Below, one piece after another: positions 1 to 8,484 of a DNA stretch of 64,000 bases. Under the pieces are notes generated by a model. It had not been told where the DNA came from. It made no database searches and was given only the letters and a program-made list of their open reading frames with translations. Positions within the stretch are counted from its first letter, which is position 1, and each line of letters opens with the position of its first letter. Position numbers and translations under genes: made by a program. Origin of the DNA: Lutimonas halocynthiae (GTDB lineage: Bacteria; Bacteroidota; Bacteroidia; Flavobacteriales; Flavobacteriaceae). The stretch is from contig NZ_JAUFQO010000004.1 in NCBI RefSeq assembly GCF_030409835.1, positions 930,001 through 994,000 of the forward strand. Direction: 5' to 3'.

Positions 1-1450
1 CAGCAGCTTCGATTATTGGCAAGCCCCTACCCTCGGTTTGACTGGGTAATAAAATCAAAGAGGCTACATCGTATAATTGTTCAATGTCTAAGGGTTTTTT
101 GTATTTTTTCTTGAACTCGTTTTTGTCGAATTCACTAAACAAAAAGCCGAGTAGCACCCTTGGTTTGAACTCTTTAGGAAGTCCTTCCAGGAATTTCTTA
201 AAATCTTTTTTTAGTTCTTCATAGTAATCCTGTTGACCGTGTGGAATGGGCCCTGAAACAATTAAGGATAGTTTTAATTGGGGATTGGTGATGAATTTAT
301 CATAAAACGGTTCATAAGAAAACAGCCGTTTTATAAGTTTAAAGTTAAGCTCAATTGACTTTCTGCTAATCACTCTTGTTGGCTGGAGAAATACGATATT
401 GTTGTTTACAAAATCGAATTTGCGTATGGTTTTATAACCCAACAGGATGGGTTTTAAAGAACGTTCACTTTTGGTGTGCTTGGCTGCTGTATGAACGGTG
501 ATGCTGTCTTTTTTATTTGCAAAAATAGTAGACACCTGCATAAACGCTTTTATGATATCACGTTTACTCATCTGGTGCATTTTCGTATCTACAGCCGTTC
601 CTAATAAAGCAACATTTGCAGGGTTATGGCCGTTGATTTCTATGAGGTGATTTTGCTGAATTTTATTGATATTGACATTCATCCATGATCTGCTTTCCCA
701 TGGATAAATCATTTCAATCAATGAAAAGAATTCGCCTACATGTGAATTGTGAAAAAAGAAATCTCTAGGCCCTTTTTTAAGGCCTTTCTTTTTTCTTTCC
801 ACTTCTCGGTTACCGCCTTCCCAATAAAAATCATGGTTATTATTAATGACCGGAATCCCTAAATATTCTGAAATTAAAACCGTTGCCAAGGCCAAAGAAA
901 CATTACCCGGATTTGAGCAAACATTGATTAGATAAAGTAATGATATTTCATTTTCTTCAATATAGGTTCCCAGTTTTTCAACCAGAACCAATACTTCTTT
1001 CCAAAACTTACCAATCAGTTCATTATACTCCTTACTGCCACGTTCCATTTTAATATTAAAAAAGTCATGATATAGCGGCCAGGCATCAAATGCCTCCATT
1101 TCTGGTATTACTTTTTTAAATGCATCTTTTGGAATTAATTCATCAGCTTCCTGCTTAATGTCACCTGCGATAAAATGAATAGGAATAGTTGGGTATATTT
1201 TTTTAAAGGTCTTGGCATACTTTTCTGTTTCTACAGTAATACCATCTATGGTAAAGTAAAAGGTAACAAATGCAATACCTCCTTTTTCAACAAAAGTGTC
1301 AAAAGCATTTGTATCACCTTCAAAAGATGATTTTAATTTCTCTTCTCTAAATCTGTCAATAAACAGACCCAGATCAAACCATGTATTTATTTTTTCGCTT
1401 TTTAATTCTTCTAAGACCTTTTTAATATTCACACTCTGTTTATCAATCAT
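1..1450 (-). CDS. Glycosyltransferase family 4-like protein (partial, 3' end outside window)
   Basis: Reading the minus strand from an ATG at 1450 gives an open frame of about 483 codons that runs off the left edge. The translation has a two-domain GT-B look. Near the N-terminus is a GGIAFVTFYF...GITVETEKY segment, in the middle NNHDFYWEGGNRE, and near the cut end LLPSQTEGRGLPIIEA, which resembles the E-x7-E donor-binding motif of GT4 retaining glycosyltransferases. The start lies 11 bp after the stop of the upstream glycosyltransferase (1462-2712), so the two are probably cotranscribed. The HDFxWExG motif is shared by both proteins, so they look like diverged paralogues. Donor and acceptor sugars cannot be told from the sequence. 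Confidence 0.8.
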   Translation of the reverse strand, partial: MIDKQSVNIKKVLEELKSEKINTWFDLGLFIDRFREEKLKSSFEGDTNAFDTFVEKGGIAFVTFYFTIDGITVETEKYAKTFKKIYPTIPIHFIAGDIKQEADELIPKDAFKKVIPEMEAFDAWPLYHDFFNIKMERGSKEYNELIGKFWKEVLVLVEKLGTYIEENEISLLYLINVCSNPGNVSLALATVLISEYLGIPVINNNHDFYWEGGNREVERKKKGLKKGPRDFFFHNSHVGEFFSLIEMIYPWESRSWMNVNINKIQQNHLIEINGHNPANVALLGTAVDTKMHQMSKRDIIKAFMQVSTIFANKKDSITVHTAAKHTKSERSLKPILLGYKTIRKFDFVNNNIVFLQPTRVISRKSIELNFKLIKRLFSYEPFYDKFITNPQLKLSLIVSGPIPHGQQDYYEELKKDFKKFLEGLPKEFKPRVLLGFLFSEFDKNEFKKKYKKPLDIEQLYDVASLILLPSQTEGRGLPIIEAA

Positions 1451-1461
1451 CGTTTAATTTA

Positions 1462-2712
1462 TTAAACTATAAATAGCTGATTCAATTTTTCCTCAAGTAC
1501 TTCGAACGAGAAATGTTTTTTACCGAGTTCGAAATTAAATTCACCAATTTCTATGCATCTTTTTGGACTGTAAATGATGTCAGACATTTGCTGTACTTTT
1601 TCATTTGTTAGATTACTGTTTTCTATCATCACGGTTTCAAATCCTTTACTACCGATATCCTGCATATAAACCGGTTTATAGTCATTGACAAATATTGGCT
1701 TTTTCGCCAGAACCCCTTCAACAAAAGCATTGCCAAAACCTTCATAAGTACTAAAATAAGTGCAGGCCCTTCCATGGGCGTACACGTCTGATAAATCTTT
1801 ATGATCTAACACTTTATGGGCAGCAAATATGATTTGTCTCGAAAGATTCAACTCGTGAATCTGATCTATCAATTCATTATAGTACTCTTTATTCTCGTCA
1901 TCATTATTATTTCCGGTAATAACAAGTTTTAAATTTTTATCATTTAGCTTATCAATTAATGAAATAGCCGTTTCAATCCCCTTGCGTCTTACAATTCTGG
2001 TAACTTGTAATAAGGCAATTTCATTCTTTTTCACACCAACATCTCTCAGGAAAAATTGATTCTCAGGAGTTGGAACACCATAAATGCGACTAAAATCCAT
2101 CACATTAGGCACCAATATGGCATCTATATTAAACCTGTTTTTAAAGGTTTCAACTCCAAAGGTATTGATAACGGCGTGTTGTACTCCGGGTAACAACAAT
2201 GGAAAGTTATCATCCACAAATTGGTTAATTTCTGGGTGAACCGATAAATATCGATCGCCCCGCTCCCAATGAAAATCATGGTCATGAGTTACAACAGGCA
2301 GGCCTGTATTGATAATGAGTTTTTTGATCGCAATACCCATTGATAACTGACAGGGCAACGCAGATGCGTTTTCTGACAGGATCACATCAATTTTCTTGTC
2401 TTTTACCCATTTACTTAAGACGCCTTCAATCATATCAGACCATTTCTCAACATGATCCAGCAAGAGGCCAGGATCCTTATCGGGCTCAAAAAATGCTTTG
2501 CGTTGTTCCCACTCTGCTTCGGCTGAAAAAAACGACAAGGCTGGAAAGAGATAATTTCGTTCATAATCCATTTTCCAAGATTCAAATTCTCCAGAAATGA
2601 TAAACACTTCATGTCCTATTTTTTTTAATACCTCTATCCACTTTTCAGTTTCAAGTGCTACACCATCAACACCTCCGATTCTACCGATGATAATACCTAT
2701 TCTCATACTCAA
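1462..2712 (-). CDS. Glycosyltransferase family 4-like protein
   Basis: 416 aa, close to the usual length of a GT-B fold enzyme. The N-terminal Rossmann half begins MRIGIIIGRIGGVDGVALETEKW, which has the glycine-rich donor loop. HDHDFHWERGD sits mid-protein. The C-terminal half holds LLQVTRIVRRKGIETAI, typical of the start of the GT4 donor domain, and YEGFGNAFVEGVLAKKP, the E-x7-E nucleotide-sugar motif. No signal peptide or membrane segment is visible, so it is cytosolic. An ATG two codons downstream is an alternative start. It is the first gene of a two-gene minus-strand operon with the truncated glycosyltransferase at 1-1450. A role in making a glycoside or cell-surface glycan is inference only. 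Confidence 0.85.
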   Translation of the reverse strand: MSMRIGIIIGRIGGVDGVALETEKWIEVLKKIGHEVFIISGEFESWKMDYERNYLFPALSFFSAEAEWEQRKAFFEPDKDPGLLLDHVEKWSDMIEGVLSKWVKDKKIDVILSENASALPCQLSMGIAIKKLIINTGLPVVTHDHDFHWERGDRYLSVHPEINQFVDDNFPLLLPGVQHAVINTFGVETFKNRFNIDAILVPNVMDFSRIYGVPTPENQFFLRDVGVKKNEIALLQVTRIVRRKGIETAISLIDKLNDKNLKLVITGNNNDDENKEYYNELIDQIHELNLSRQIIFAAHKVLDHKDLSDVYAHGRACTYFSTYEGFGNAFVEGVLAKKPIFVNDYKPVYMQDIGSKGFETVMIENSNLTNEKVQQMSDIIYSPKRCIEIGEFNFELGKKHFSFEVLEEKLNQLFIV

Positions 2713-3208
2713 TAATTAAGGGTTCGTTCTGACTAAAGATACATTTTTATAAAAATAATAGCAGGTTTTATCGGGTTGTATTGAATAATTTACCACTTCA
2801 AAAATTTTAGCAATAGTAAATTATGGCTTCTGAAATATAGCGTGCTTATTTTATCAAATCGATAACCCAAAAATTCACTTTTATAAAGACATTGTTCTTT
2901 TTTAGTTCTTTCAAATCCAATTTTAAGGTCTGAAATAACAAGAAAAATGCTTTTCAAGCTACTTTCTGAAAGTTTGGATATTCGTGTGTATTTTACAATA
3001 TTTTAGACCTAAACAGATTGTAACAAATGAAGTTGAAAAATCAATTTTTATAAGTATAATTCTAGATGAAACATGGCTCTGAATCGTTAATAAGTATCTT
3101 AATAACTAATAAGTATCGGATAATCAGATGTATAAATAAATTATTATGTTGTACTTGTATTAATCCGAATTCAAATTCTGCTTTGATTTCTATAAAAAAC
3201 TTAGATCG
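2713..3208. other. Divergent intergenic region with an 11-bp direct repeat
   Basis: AT-rich stretch between the leftward glycosyltransferase operon and the rightward PD40/SPOR-like gene. TAATAAGTATC occurs twice, at 3088-3098 and 3107-3117, a 19-bp period that puts both copies on nearly the same DNA face about 100 bp before the 3209 gene. No clear TAnnTTTG promoter, terminator or open frame was found. Confidence 0.4.
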
Positions 3209-4387
3209 ATGAAAAAATTAATGACCATGATGCTCGCAGTTATTCCATTCGGAATGTTTGCCCAGAGCGCACCTGATGTTTATGCCAGTAATGATGACAT
3301 TTTCAATATGTCTTATGCTGATGCAGGCAATGCTTTTACCACAGAAAAAAGTGAAAACAAAGACACTCCCTTGTCAGCTGAAACCGAGGTATACGTTTCT
3401 GACAATGACATGCTTGAAGTGAACGATTTATTACTTGCCAATCCTGATTTTGACATTCAGGAAAACATGGTATCCTTTACAAAAGACCAAAAGACTGTGT
3501 TTTTTAGTGCCAATAAAAAGATAAAGGAAAAATCAGGAAATGAGACAGATCAAAAAATCAAAAACTCTGTGCAGCTTCAACTGTTTAAAGCGAGCGTAGC
3601 AGAAAATGGTGAATGGGTAAACCTAGAGATGCTTCCTTTTAATGGCAAGCGTCATTCTACCGGACATCCTGCCCTTAACAAAGATGACACACAACTATTT
3701 TTTGTGTCTGACGGCCCTGAATCAACCGGAAAAACAGATATTTTTGTTGTTGATTTACTAGAAGATGGAACCTATGGAAAACCTGAGAATTTAGGCACAA
3801 AAATTAATTCCGAAGAACGTGAAGTATTTCCTTTCGTTGATGACAGTAGTGTACTGTATTTTGAATCAGACATCAAAACAGAAGGAGGTGATTTAAATGT
3901 TTTTGCCTCTGAGGTGATCGATAACGAACTAACTACACCTATCAAACTGGATATAGAAGCCAATGGCGCTAAAGAAGCCTACATTACAGCCTTTAAAGCT
4001 GTTGATGCCGAAGCAATGAGGATCGCTGAAGACGAAGCAAACTTAAGAGATATGGAAATTCTTCTGGATGCAGAAAACTTGGCTGAAATTGATCGTATTG
4101 AGGAGGTCTTAGGAGAAAATGCGACTGGAGCAGCTTATGATTTTAGCACTGACAATATAGTATACACGGTGCAAATAGGAGCATTCATGGAAAATGTAAA
4201 AACAGGTACTTATGAAGATTCATCAGGCTTGTTCAATCATCGATATGATGACGGGTATAACCGTTTTTATTCAGGCGTTTTTGAATCTAACAAAGAGGCA
4301 ATGAATCATATGGAACAAATGAAAAAAGACGGCTATAAAGACGCTTTCGTGCTGGGGCTAGAAGGGAAAAAGAGATTTTTGCCTTAA
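3209..4387 (+). CDS. Secreted PD40 beta-propeller protein with C-terminal SPOR-like domain
   Basis: 392 aa with a cleavable signal peptide (MKKLMTMMLAVIPFGMFAQ). Residues about 85-250 carry WD40-like PD40 repeats, for example VSFTKDQKTVFFSANKK, HPALNKDDTQLFFVSDG and VFPFVDDSSVLYFESD, as found in periplasmic OmpA-associated proteins of Bacteroidota. The last 75 residues (IVYTVQIGAF...YKDAFVLGLEGKKRF) resemble a SPOR peptidoglycan-binding domain with the typical YTVQIGAF opening. The middle is acidic and probably helical. Unlike related gliding or type IX secretion proteins there is no OmpA domain. It is probably a periplasmic, cell-wall-associated protein. It stands alone and is followed by a clear terminator hairpin. 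Confidence 0.75.
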   Translation: MKKLMTMMLAVIPFGMFAQSAPDVYASNDDIFNMSYADAGNAFTTEKSENKDTPLSAETEVYVSDNDMLEVNDLLLANPDFDIQENMVSFTKDQKTVFFSANKKIKEKSGNETDQKIKNSVQLQLFKASVAENGEWVNLEMLPFNGKRHSTGHPALNKDDTQLFFVSDGPESTGKTDIFVVDLLEDGTYGKPENLGTKINSEEREVFPFVDDSSVLYFESDIKTEGGDLNVFASEVIDNELTTPIKLDIEANGAKEAYITAFKAVDAEAMRIAEDEANLRDMEILLDAENLAEIDRIEEVLGENATGAAYDFSTDNIVYTVQIGAFMENVKTGTYEDSSGLFNHRYDDGYNRFYSGVFESNKEAMNHMEQMKKDGYKDAFVLGLEGKKRFLP

Positions 4388-4443
4388 TAAGGATAAATAA
4401 TCCTTTCAATTATTTCTATAGGTAACTTTAACTTATAGAACAG

Positions 4444-4490
4444 ATACATTCCTTGTTAACTTAGTGGGTTTGGCAAGGAATGTATTATTT
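4444..4490 (+). terminator. Rho-independent terminator after the PD40/SPOR-like gene
   Basis: A perfect 12-bp stem ATACATTCCTTG / CAAGGAATGTAT (4444-4455 with 4474-4485) encloses an 18-nt loop and is followed by TATTTT. It lies between the + gene ending at 4387 and the convergent - gene ending at 4524. Confidence 0.75.
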
Positions 4491-4523
4491 TAAACTATTT
4501 TGTAATATGATGTTTAGCTTATC

Positions 4524-4922
4524 CTAAGTGTTACTCTTTTTCAATAGCATCACTCCCAGAAAACCAAATAATACTTCTAAGACCAAGAAAACAATCAATA
4601 ACCAATTTGGAACACCATCTAAAATTAGACTCACAACTCTCCCTGCGGCTAAACCAAACATGAATACAACGAGACTGTAAACAGCTGTTTGTCTTAAATG
4701 AATTTTACCCACACCGATTAGCCAAAATATGATCATCGCAAAGTATAAGCCCATTACAGCTCGAAATATATGCATATGATTCACCTCAGTGACCGATATA
4801 TTATATAGATAACCCAAACTCATCTCAGGAACCAATCCATAAGATAAGGCAATAGGGAACAGGCCTATCGCTGCAATCAGTAATAAAAACTTTTGTTGCT
4901 TTTCAATTGTGGATTCTTTCAT
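4524..4922 (-). CDS. DUF4345 family membrane protein
   Basis: 132 aa with four hydrophobic segments. It fits DUF4345, a small four-helix membrane family, by the pattern HMHIFRAVMGLYFAMIIFW, then AGRVVSLILDGVPNW, then a final helix ending in a basic tail. A paralogue with the same layout lies at 22942-23337 (LKAMMCLYLGISIVWILG and TGRLLSMLMDGLP). It lies 28 bp after ppc on the same strand, so cotranscription is possible. Function unknown. Confidence 0.7.
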   Translation of the reverse strand: MKESTIEKQQKFLLLIAAIGLFPIALSYGLVPEMSLGYLYNISVTEVNHMHIFRAVMGLYFAMIIFWLIGVGKIHLRQTAVYSLVVFMFGLAAGRVVSLILDGVPNWLLIVFLVLEVLFGFLGVMLLKKSNT

Positions 4923-4950
4923 TATTATACTTTTATCTTAATAACTGTGA

Positions 4951-7653
4951 TCAACCTGTATTTCTCAAACCTCCTGACAAGGAGTTAATCACATGCAATA
5001 ATTCTGGTAACATATTGCTCGCTTCAGGATTGTTTTCTTTATTTAGTTTTCTCCATTTTTTGATAGAATCAATTTGTAGCTTATGTAAAACTTTTAATTC
5101 TTTCTCTCTGATATTCATGATGTTAAGCTGACCGGTCCTTCTTTCAGCAACACTCTCACCTAGTAAATATTCAATATGTGATTTCCCTTCTTCATAATCA
5201 GACAAGATTAGATTCAAAAATTTGTTTTTTAATTTTTCATCGGTTACCAATTCAGCATACATTTTCATAATCTCCGGATTGGCAATCAACAAATTGGTTT
5301 CTGTTTGGATAAACATATACCTTAAAAACGGCCAGGAAGCGATTGATTCTTTTAAGCCTTCATAACCTTCGGGATCCTGCTCTTTTAATTCTTTTAAAGC
5401 TGTACCTACTCCGTACCATCCGGTAAGCGTAAATCTCGAAAGATTCCAGCTAAAAACCCAGGGGATGGCCCTTAAATCTTTAAGGGATCTCTTTCCTGTT
5501 CTTCGTGCCGGCCTAGAACCAATTTTACTTTGCTCCAGAATATCAATAGGAGTTGCTTCACTATAAAACTGCATGAATTCGCTATCAGCAATTAAATTTT
5601 TATAGTGTACCATTGATTTTGCTGACAACCATTCTATTGTCTTTTTTGGGTAATCATTCTCTTTGTCTTGAGCAGGCGGTAATGTATGTAGCGCTACACC
5701 AGAAGCCAGCATTTCTAAGTTATATGTTCCTGTCAAGAGATTGCCAAATTGCTGTGAGATTGACTCTCCTTGAATAGTTAGTTTTATTTTACCATTAACT
5801 GAACCGGTTGGTTTGCTCTCAATAAAACGATGGTATTTACCTCCACCTCTACTAATGGTACCTCCTCTGCCATGAAAGAAAAACACTTTAATATTGTGCT
5901 TTCTACCCACCTCTGAAAGTGCTTTTTCAGCATTATAAAGATTCCACTTACTGGCCAATACACCACCATCTTTATTACTATCGCTATATCCCACCATGAC
6001 TTCTTGAGCATCTTGTAAAAGGCTTTGGCGTTTTTTTGTTAGCGTATGATTTAGGAAATCATCTAAAATAGCTGCCCCATTATCCAAATCTTCTATCGTT
6101 TCAAAAAGAGGTGCCACGATTAAATCAGTACCCAAAAGTTGGGTTTCTTTCATAAACAGGTAGACCATGAGCAAATCGCTCAGGCTTCTTGTCATACTAA
6201 CGATTAATGAACCGATTCCTTCAGAGCCATATAAAATGTTGTGATCTCTTAAAACTCTAAAATAATCTAACACATTATCAGCTTCCGGCCCGTATGATAT
6301 TGTGATGTTTGTTAATAGTTCAGGAGATGCTATTTCTTTATTTAAAAACCTAAGGCGCGTTGCCTCATCCCAACTCTGAAAGTCAGTATCTGCCAATGTC
6401 GATTTTTGCAGTATTTGACTAATTGCTTTTTCATAATACTCGCTATTCTGACGGATGTCCAATTTTGCCAAATGAAATCCAAAACTCTGCACGATTCGCT
6501 CCAATGGGAACAATAAGTTTTCTGCTATTTTATCGGCATTAATTTCAATTAAAAGCTCCCTGATAAATTTTAAATCTTTTTGCAGTTCCTTGCTACTTCT
6601 ATAAAACAGCTTAGAATCACTATAGCTTCCTGAAATCGTGTTTTCAAGTTTGAGCTCTATCAAGTTTACAAACTGCCTCCATGGCTCATAAGGGTTTCGG
6701 TTTACTGCCTTTACACCCTTATCCCCTAATAATTTGGCATAGTTAGCAATACCGCTTGTCAATGCCTCCGGCGTAGGGTTGTGCTTGGAAGATAAAGACA
6801 ATTGGGCCCCTAATTTTAAAACGTGGTTATAGATGATCTCTAAAGATTCTTTACGATGAATCAAAAGTGTGTCTTTGGTAATTTGAGGCGTAACAAATGG
6901 ATGGCCATCGCGATCTCCGCCAACCCAACTTCCAAAACTATATTTTGGAAAGTGTTCTATGTCTTTCAATTTCTCCGGATCAAAGCCCATTTCCAACCAA
7001 GAGTATTTTAATTTCAAATCACTTGATTCTAAAATCAAAGGAAATACCTTACTTAAATAATGTACAACATTGGCACGTTCATCGCGTAAATCAGGTTTTT
7101 CTAAATAGATTTCACCCGTTCTCCACCAGCGCTCTAACAAGCTTATTATTTTATCTCGAATAACTTTTTTTTCTGTCTGGGAATAAGTCGAATTTTCATT
7201 CTGTACGAGTAATAAATACAATTCTCTGTGTGTTTCTAAAATAGTAACCCGCTTTGCTTCGGTAGGGTGTGCCGTAAGTACGGGGCAAACATGAACAGAC
7301 GATATCGTTTTAATCATTGTATCCTGATCAATACCTTGTTCATCCCACAGTTTAAAGGTTTCTCCCCAGGAACCACGAATCGCAGATATCCCAAAGTTCT
7401 TTTCAAACTGTCTATTAAATTGAATTGCCGCATTCTCTTCTATGAGGTTCATCAATTGAAAATATATACCAAAAGACTGTATTATTTTCTCATCAGATAT
7501 TGTTTTGAAATCGATATTTTCATCTAATGATTCAATGAAGGTACTAAGCTTATTTTCATCAATGCTTGACAGCATCTCTTTGAAGCAGGATAGTATATTT
7601 TTCTTGTCTTCTAATATCTTATCAAATCCTTTTATTTCTATTTTTTTATGCAT
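4951..7653 (-). CDS. ppc: Phosphoenolpyruvate carboxylase
   Basis: 900 aa, full length for the bacterial-type enzyme, which carboxylates PEP with bicarbonate to oxaloacetate and replenishes the TCA cycle. Diagnostic motifs are all present: LTAHPTEAKR with the catalytic His at 129, GGDRDGHP at 245-252, GYSDSNKDGG at 555-564, FHGRGGTISRGGG from 593 and GSRPARR further on. The C-terminus ends GLRNTG, matching the family's (Q/R)NTG end, which is essential in characterised members. The protein is cytosolic. It is probably followed in the operon by the DUF4345 gene. The long upstream intergenic region contains a 24-bp palindrome. Confidence 0.97.
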   Translation of the reverse strand: MHKKIEIKGFDKILEDKKNILSCFKEMLSSIDENKLSTFIESLDENIDFKTISDEKIIQSFGIYFQLMNLIEENAAIQFNRQFEKNFGISAIRGSWGETFKLWDEQGIDQDTMIKTISSVHVCPVLTAHPTEAKRVTILETHRELYLLLVQNENSTYSQTEKKVIRDKIISLLERWWRTGEIYLEKPDLRDERANVVHYLSKVFPLILESSDLKLKYSWLEMGFDPEKLKDIEHFPKYSFGSWVGGDRDGHPFVTPQITKDTLLIHRKESLEIIYNHVLKLGAQLSLSSKHNPTPEALTSGIANYAKLLGDKGVKAVNRNPYEPWRQFVNLIELKLENTISGSYSDSKLFYRSSKELQKDLKFIRELLIEINADKIAENLLFPLERIVQSFGFHLAKLDIRQNSEYYEKAISQILQKSTLADTDFQSWDEATRLRFLNKEIASPELLTNITISYGPEADNVLDYFRVLRDHNILYGSEGIGSLIVSMTRSLSDLLMVYLFMKETQLLGTDLIVAPLFETIEDLDNGAAILDDFLNHTLTKKRQSLLQDAQEVMVGYSDSNKDGGVLASKWNLYNAEKALSEVGRKHNIKVFFFHGRGGTISRGGGKYHRFIESKPTGSVNGKIKLTIQGESISQQFGNLLTGTYNLEMLASGVALHTLPPAQDKENDYPKKTIEWLSAKSMVHYKNLIADSEFMQFYSEATPIDILEQSKIGSRPARRTGKRSLKDLRAIPWVFSWNLSRFTLTGWYGVGTALKELKEQDPEGYEGLKESIASWPFLRYMFIQTETNLLIANPEIMKMYAELVTDEKLKNKFLNLILSDYEEGKSHIEYLLGESVAERRTGQLNIMNIREKELKVLHKLQIDSIKKWRKLNKENNPEASNMLPELLHVINSLSGGLRNTG

Positions 7654-7831
7654 ATTCTTTTATGGGTTGGAATTTGTTAGCAGGCCGCTAAAATAAGTAT
7701 TTAATAGAAGAGTTTTTAAAGAATCACCGCTTTTGTAAACTTTAATGCGCCATTTCCACAAGCTCCGAGACGCTTCTTTTGATTCAAACCAAATAGACTT
7801 AGCTATCATTTTCTAACGAGGTTTAAATCTA

Positions 7832-7855
7832 AAAATACCTTTATAAAGGTATTTT
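7832..7855. promoter_or_regulatory. Perfect 24-bp palindrome, candidate operator
   Basis: AAAATACCTTTA at 7832-7843 is followed directly by its exact reverse complement at 7844-7855. It lies in the 327-bp divergent region between ppc (start 7653) and the lipoprotein gene (start 7981). There is no T-tract of terminator type, and no convergent gene end is nearby, so a binding site for a dimeric regulator is the more likely reading. The core TACCTTT/AAAGGTA recurs with 4-bp spacing at 41483-41500. The rest of the intergenic region shows nothing else clear. Confidence 0.55.
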
Positions 7856-7980
7856 ACATCCCTCTTAATTAGACTATATTCGCTGACTTCAAAAATAAAT
7901 AGAGTAGAAACTATAACTAAACAGGCCGTTCTCGAAAAGCCATACGAGTAGAGATCTATAAATAACTATCAAAAAATAAT

Positions 7981-8343
7981 ATGAAAAAATTTAAGTATCT
8001 ATTAATCATGTTTTTAGCCCTTACAGTATCTGTTTCATGTAGTGATGACGACGATGATATTAACACTGACTTGGTTGGAACTTGGGAAATGTCAGAATCT
8101 GAAGACGGATATGAGTATAGCGTTCTAATTACTTTCAAGGATAACGGTACAGGTACAATTGTTGCCGTTGAAACTTTTGACGGAGAAATTGATTCTGATT
8201 CTGAAGCTTTCACTTGGGGTACAGATGGCAATAAATTGACTATAGTGATAGATGGTGGTGAGGAAACAGCTACCTATGTTATTTTAGGAAATAAGCTCAC
8301 CATCACGGATGGAAATGGAGTCAGTATTTTTACAAAAGTGTAA
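7981..8343 (+). CDS. Small lipocalin-like lipoprotein
   Basis: 120 aa. A type II signal peptide ends at Cys20 (LTVSVSC), followed by SDDDDD, an acidic run like the export signals that send Bacteroidota lipoproteins to the cell surface. The mature part begins DLVGTWEMSES and continues as alternating beta strands (LITFKDNGTGTIVA, NKLTIVIDGG, YVILGNKLTIT). This is the pattern of the short lipocalin-like family common in this phylum. Ligand unknown. It is monocistronic, with a terminator directly after it. Confidence 0.7.
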   Translation: MKKFKYLLIMFLALTVSVSCSDDDDDINTDLVGTWEMSESEDGYEYSVLITFKDNGTGTIVAVETFDGEIDSDSEAFTWGTDGNKLTIVIDGGEETATYVILGNKLTITDGNGVSIFTKV

Positions 8344-8392
8344 TAGCTTTAATCTATATTGTTTAGGATTAACATAAATCCAAAACATTATG

Positions 8393-8426
8393 AACCCCAT
8401 TAATTATTATTAATGGGGTTTTTTTA
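8393..8426 (+). terminator. Rho-independent terminator
   Basis: AACCCCATTA (8393-8402) pairs with TAATGGGGTT (8411-8420) and is followed by a run of T. It ends the lipoprotein transcript and also lies downstream of the convergent amidohydrolase gene. Confidence 0.85.
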
Positions 8427-8484
8427 TGTTCACATTTTATTAAAAATCTAATTAGGCTTTTGTGATACCTGAATTCAGAAATTG

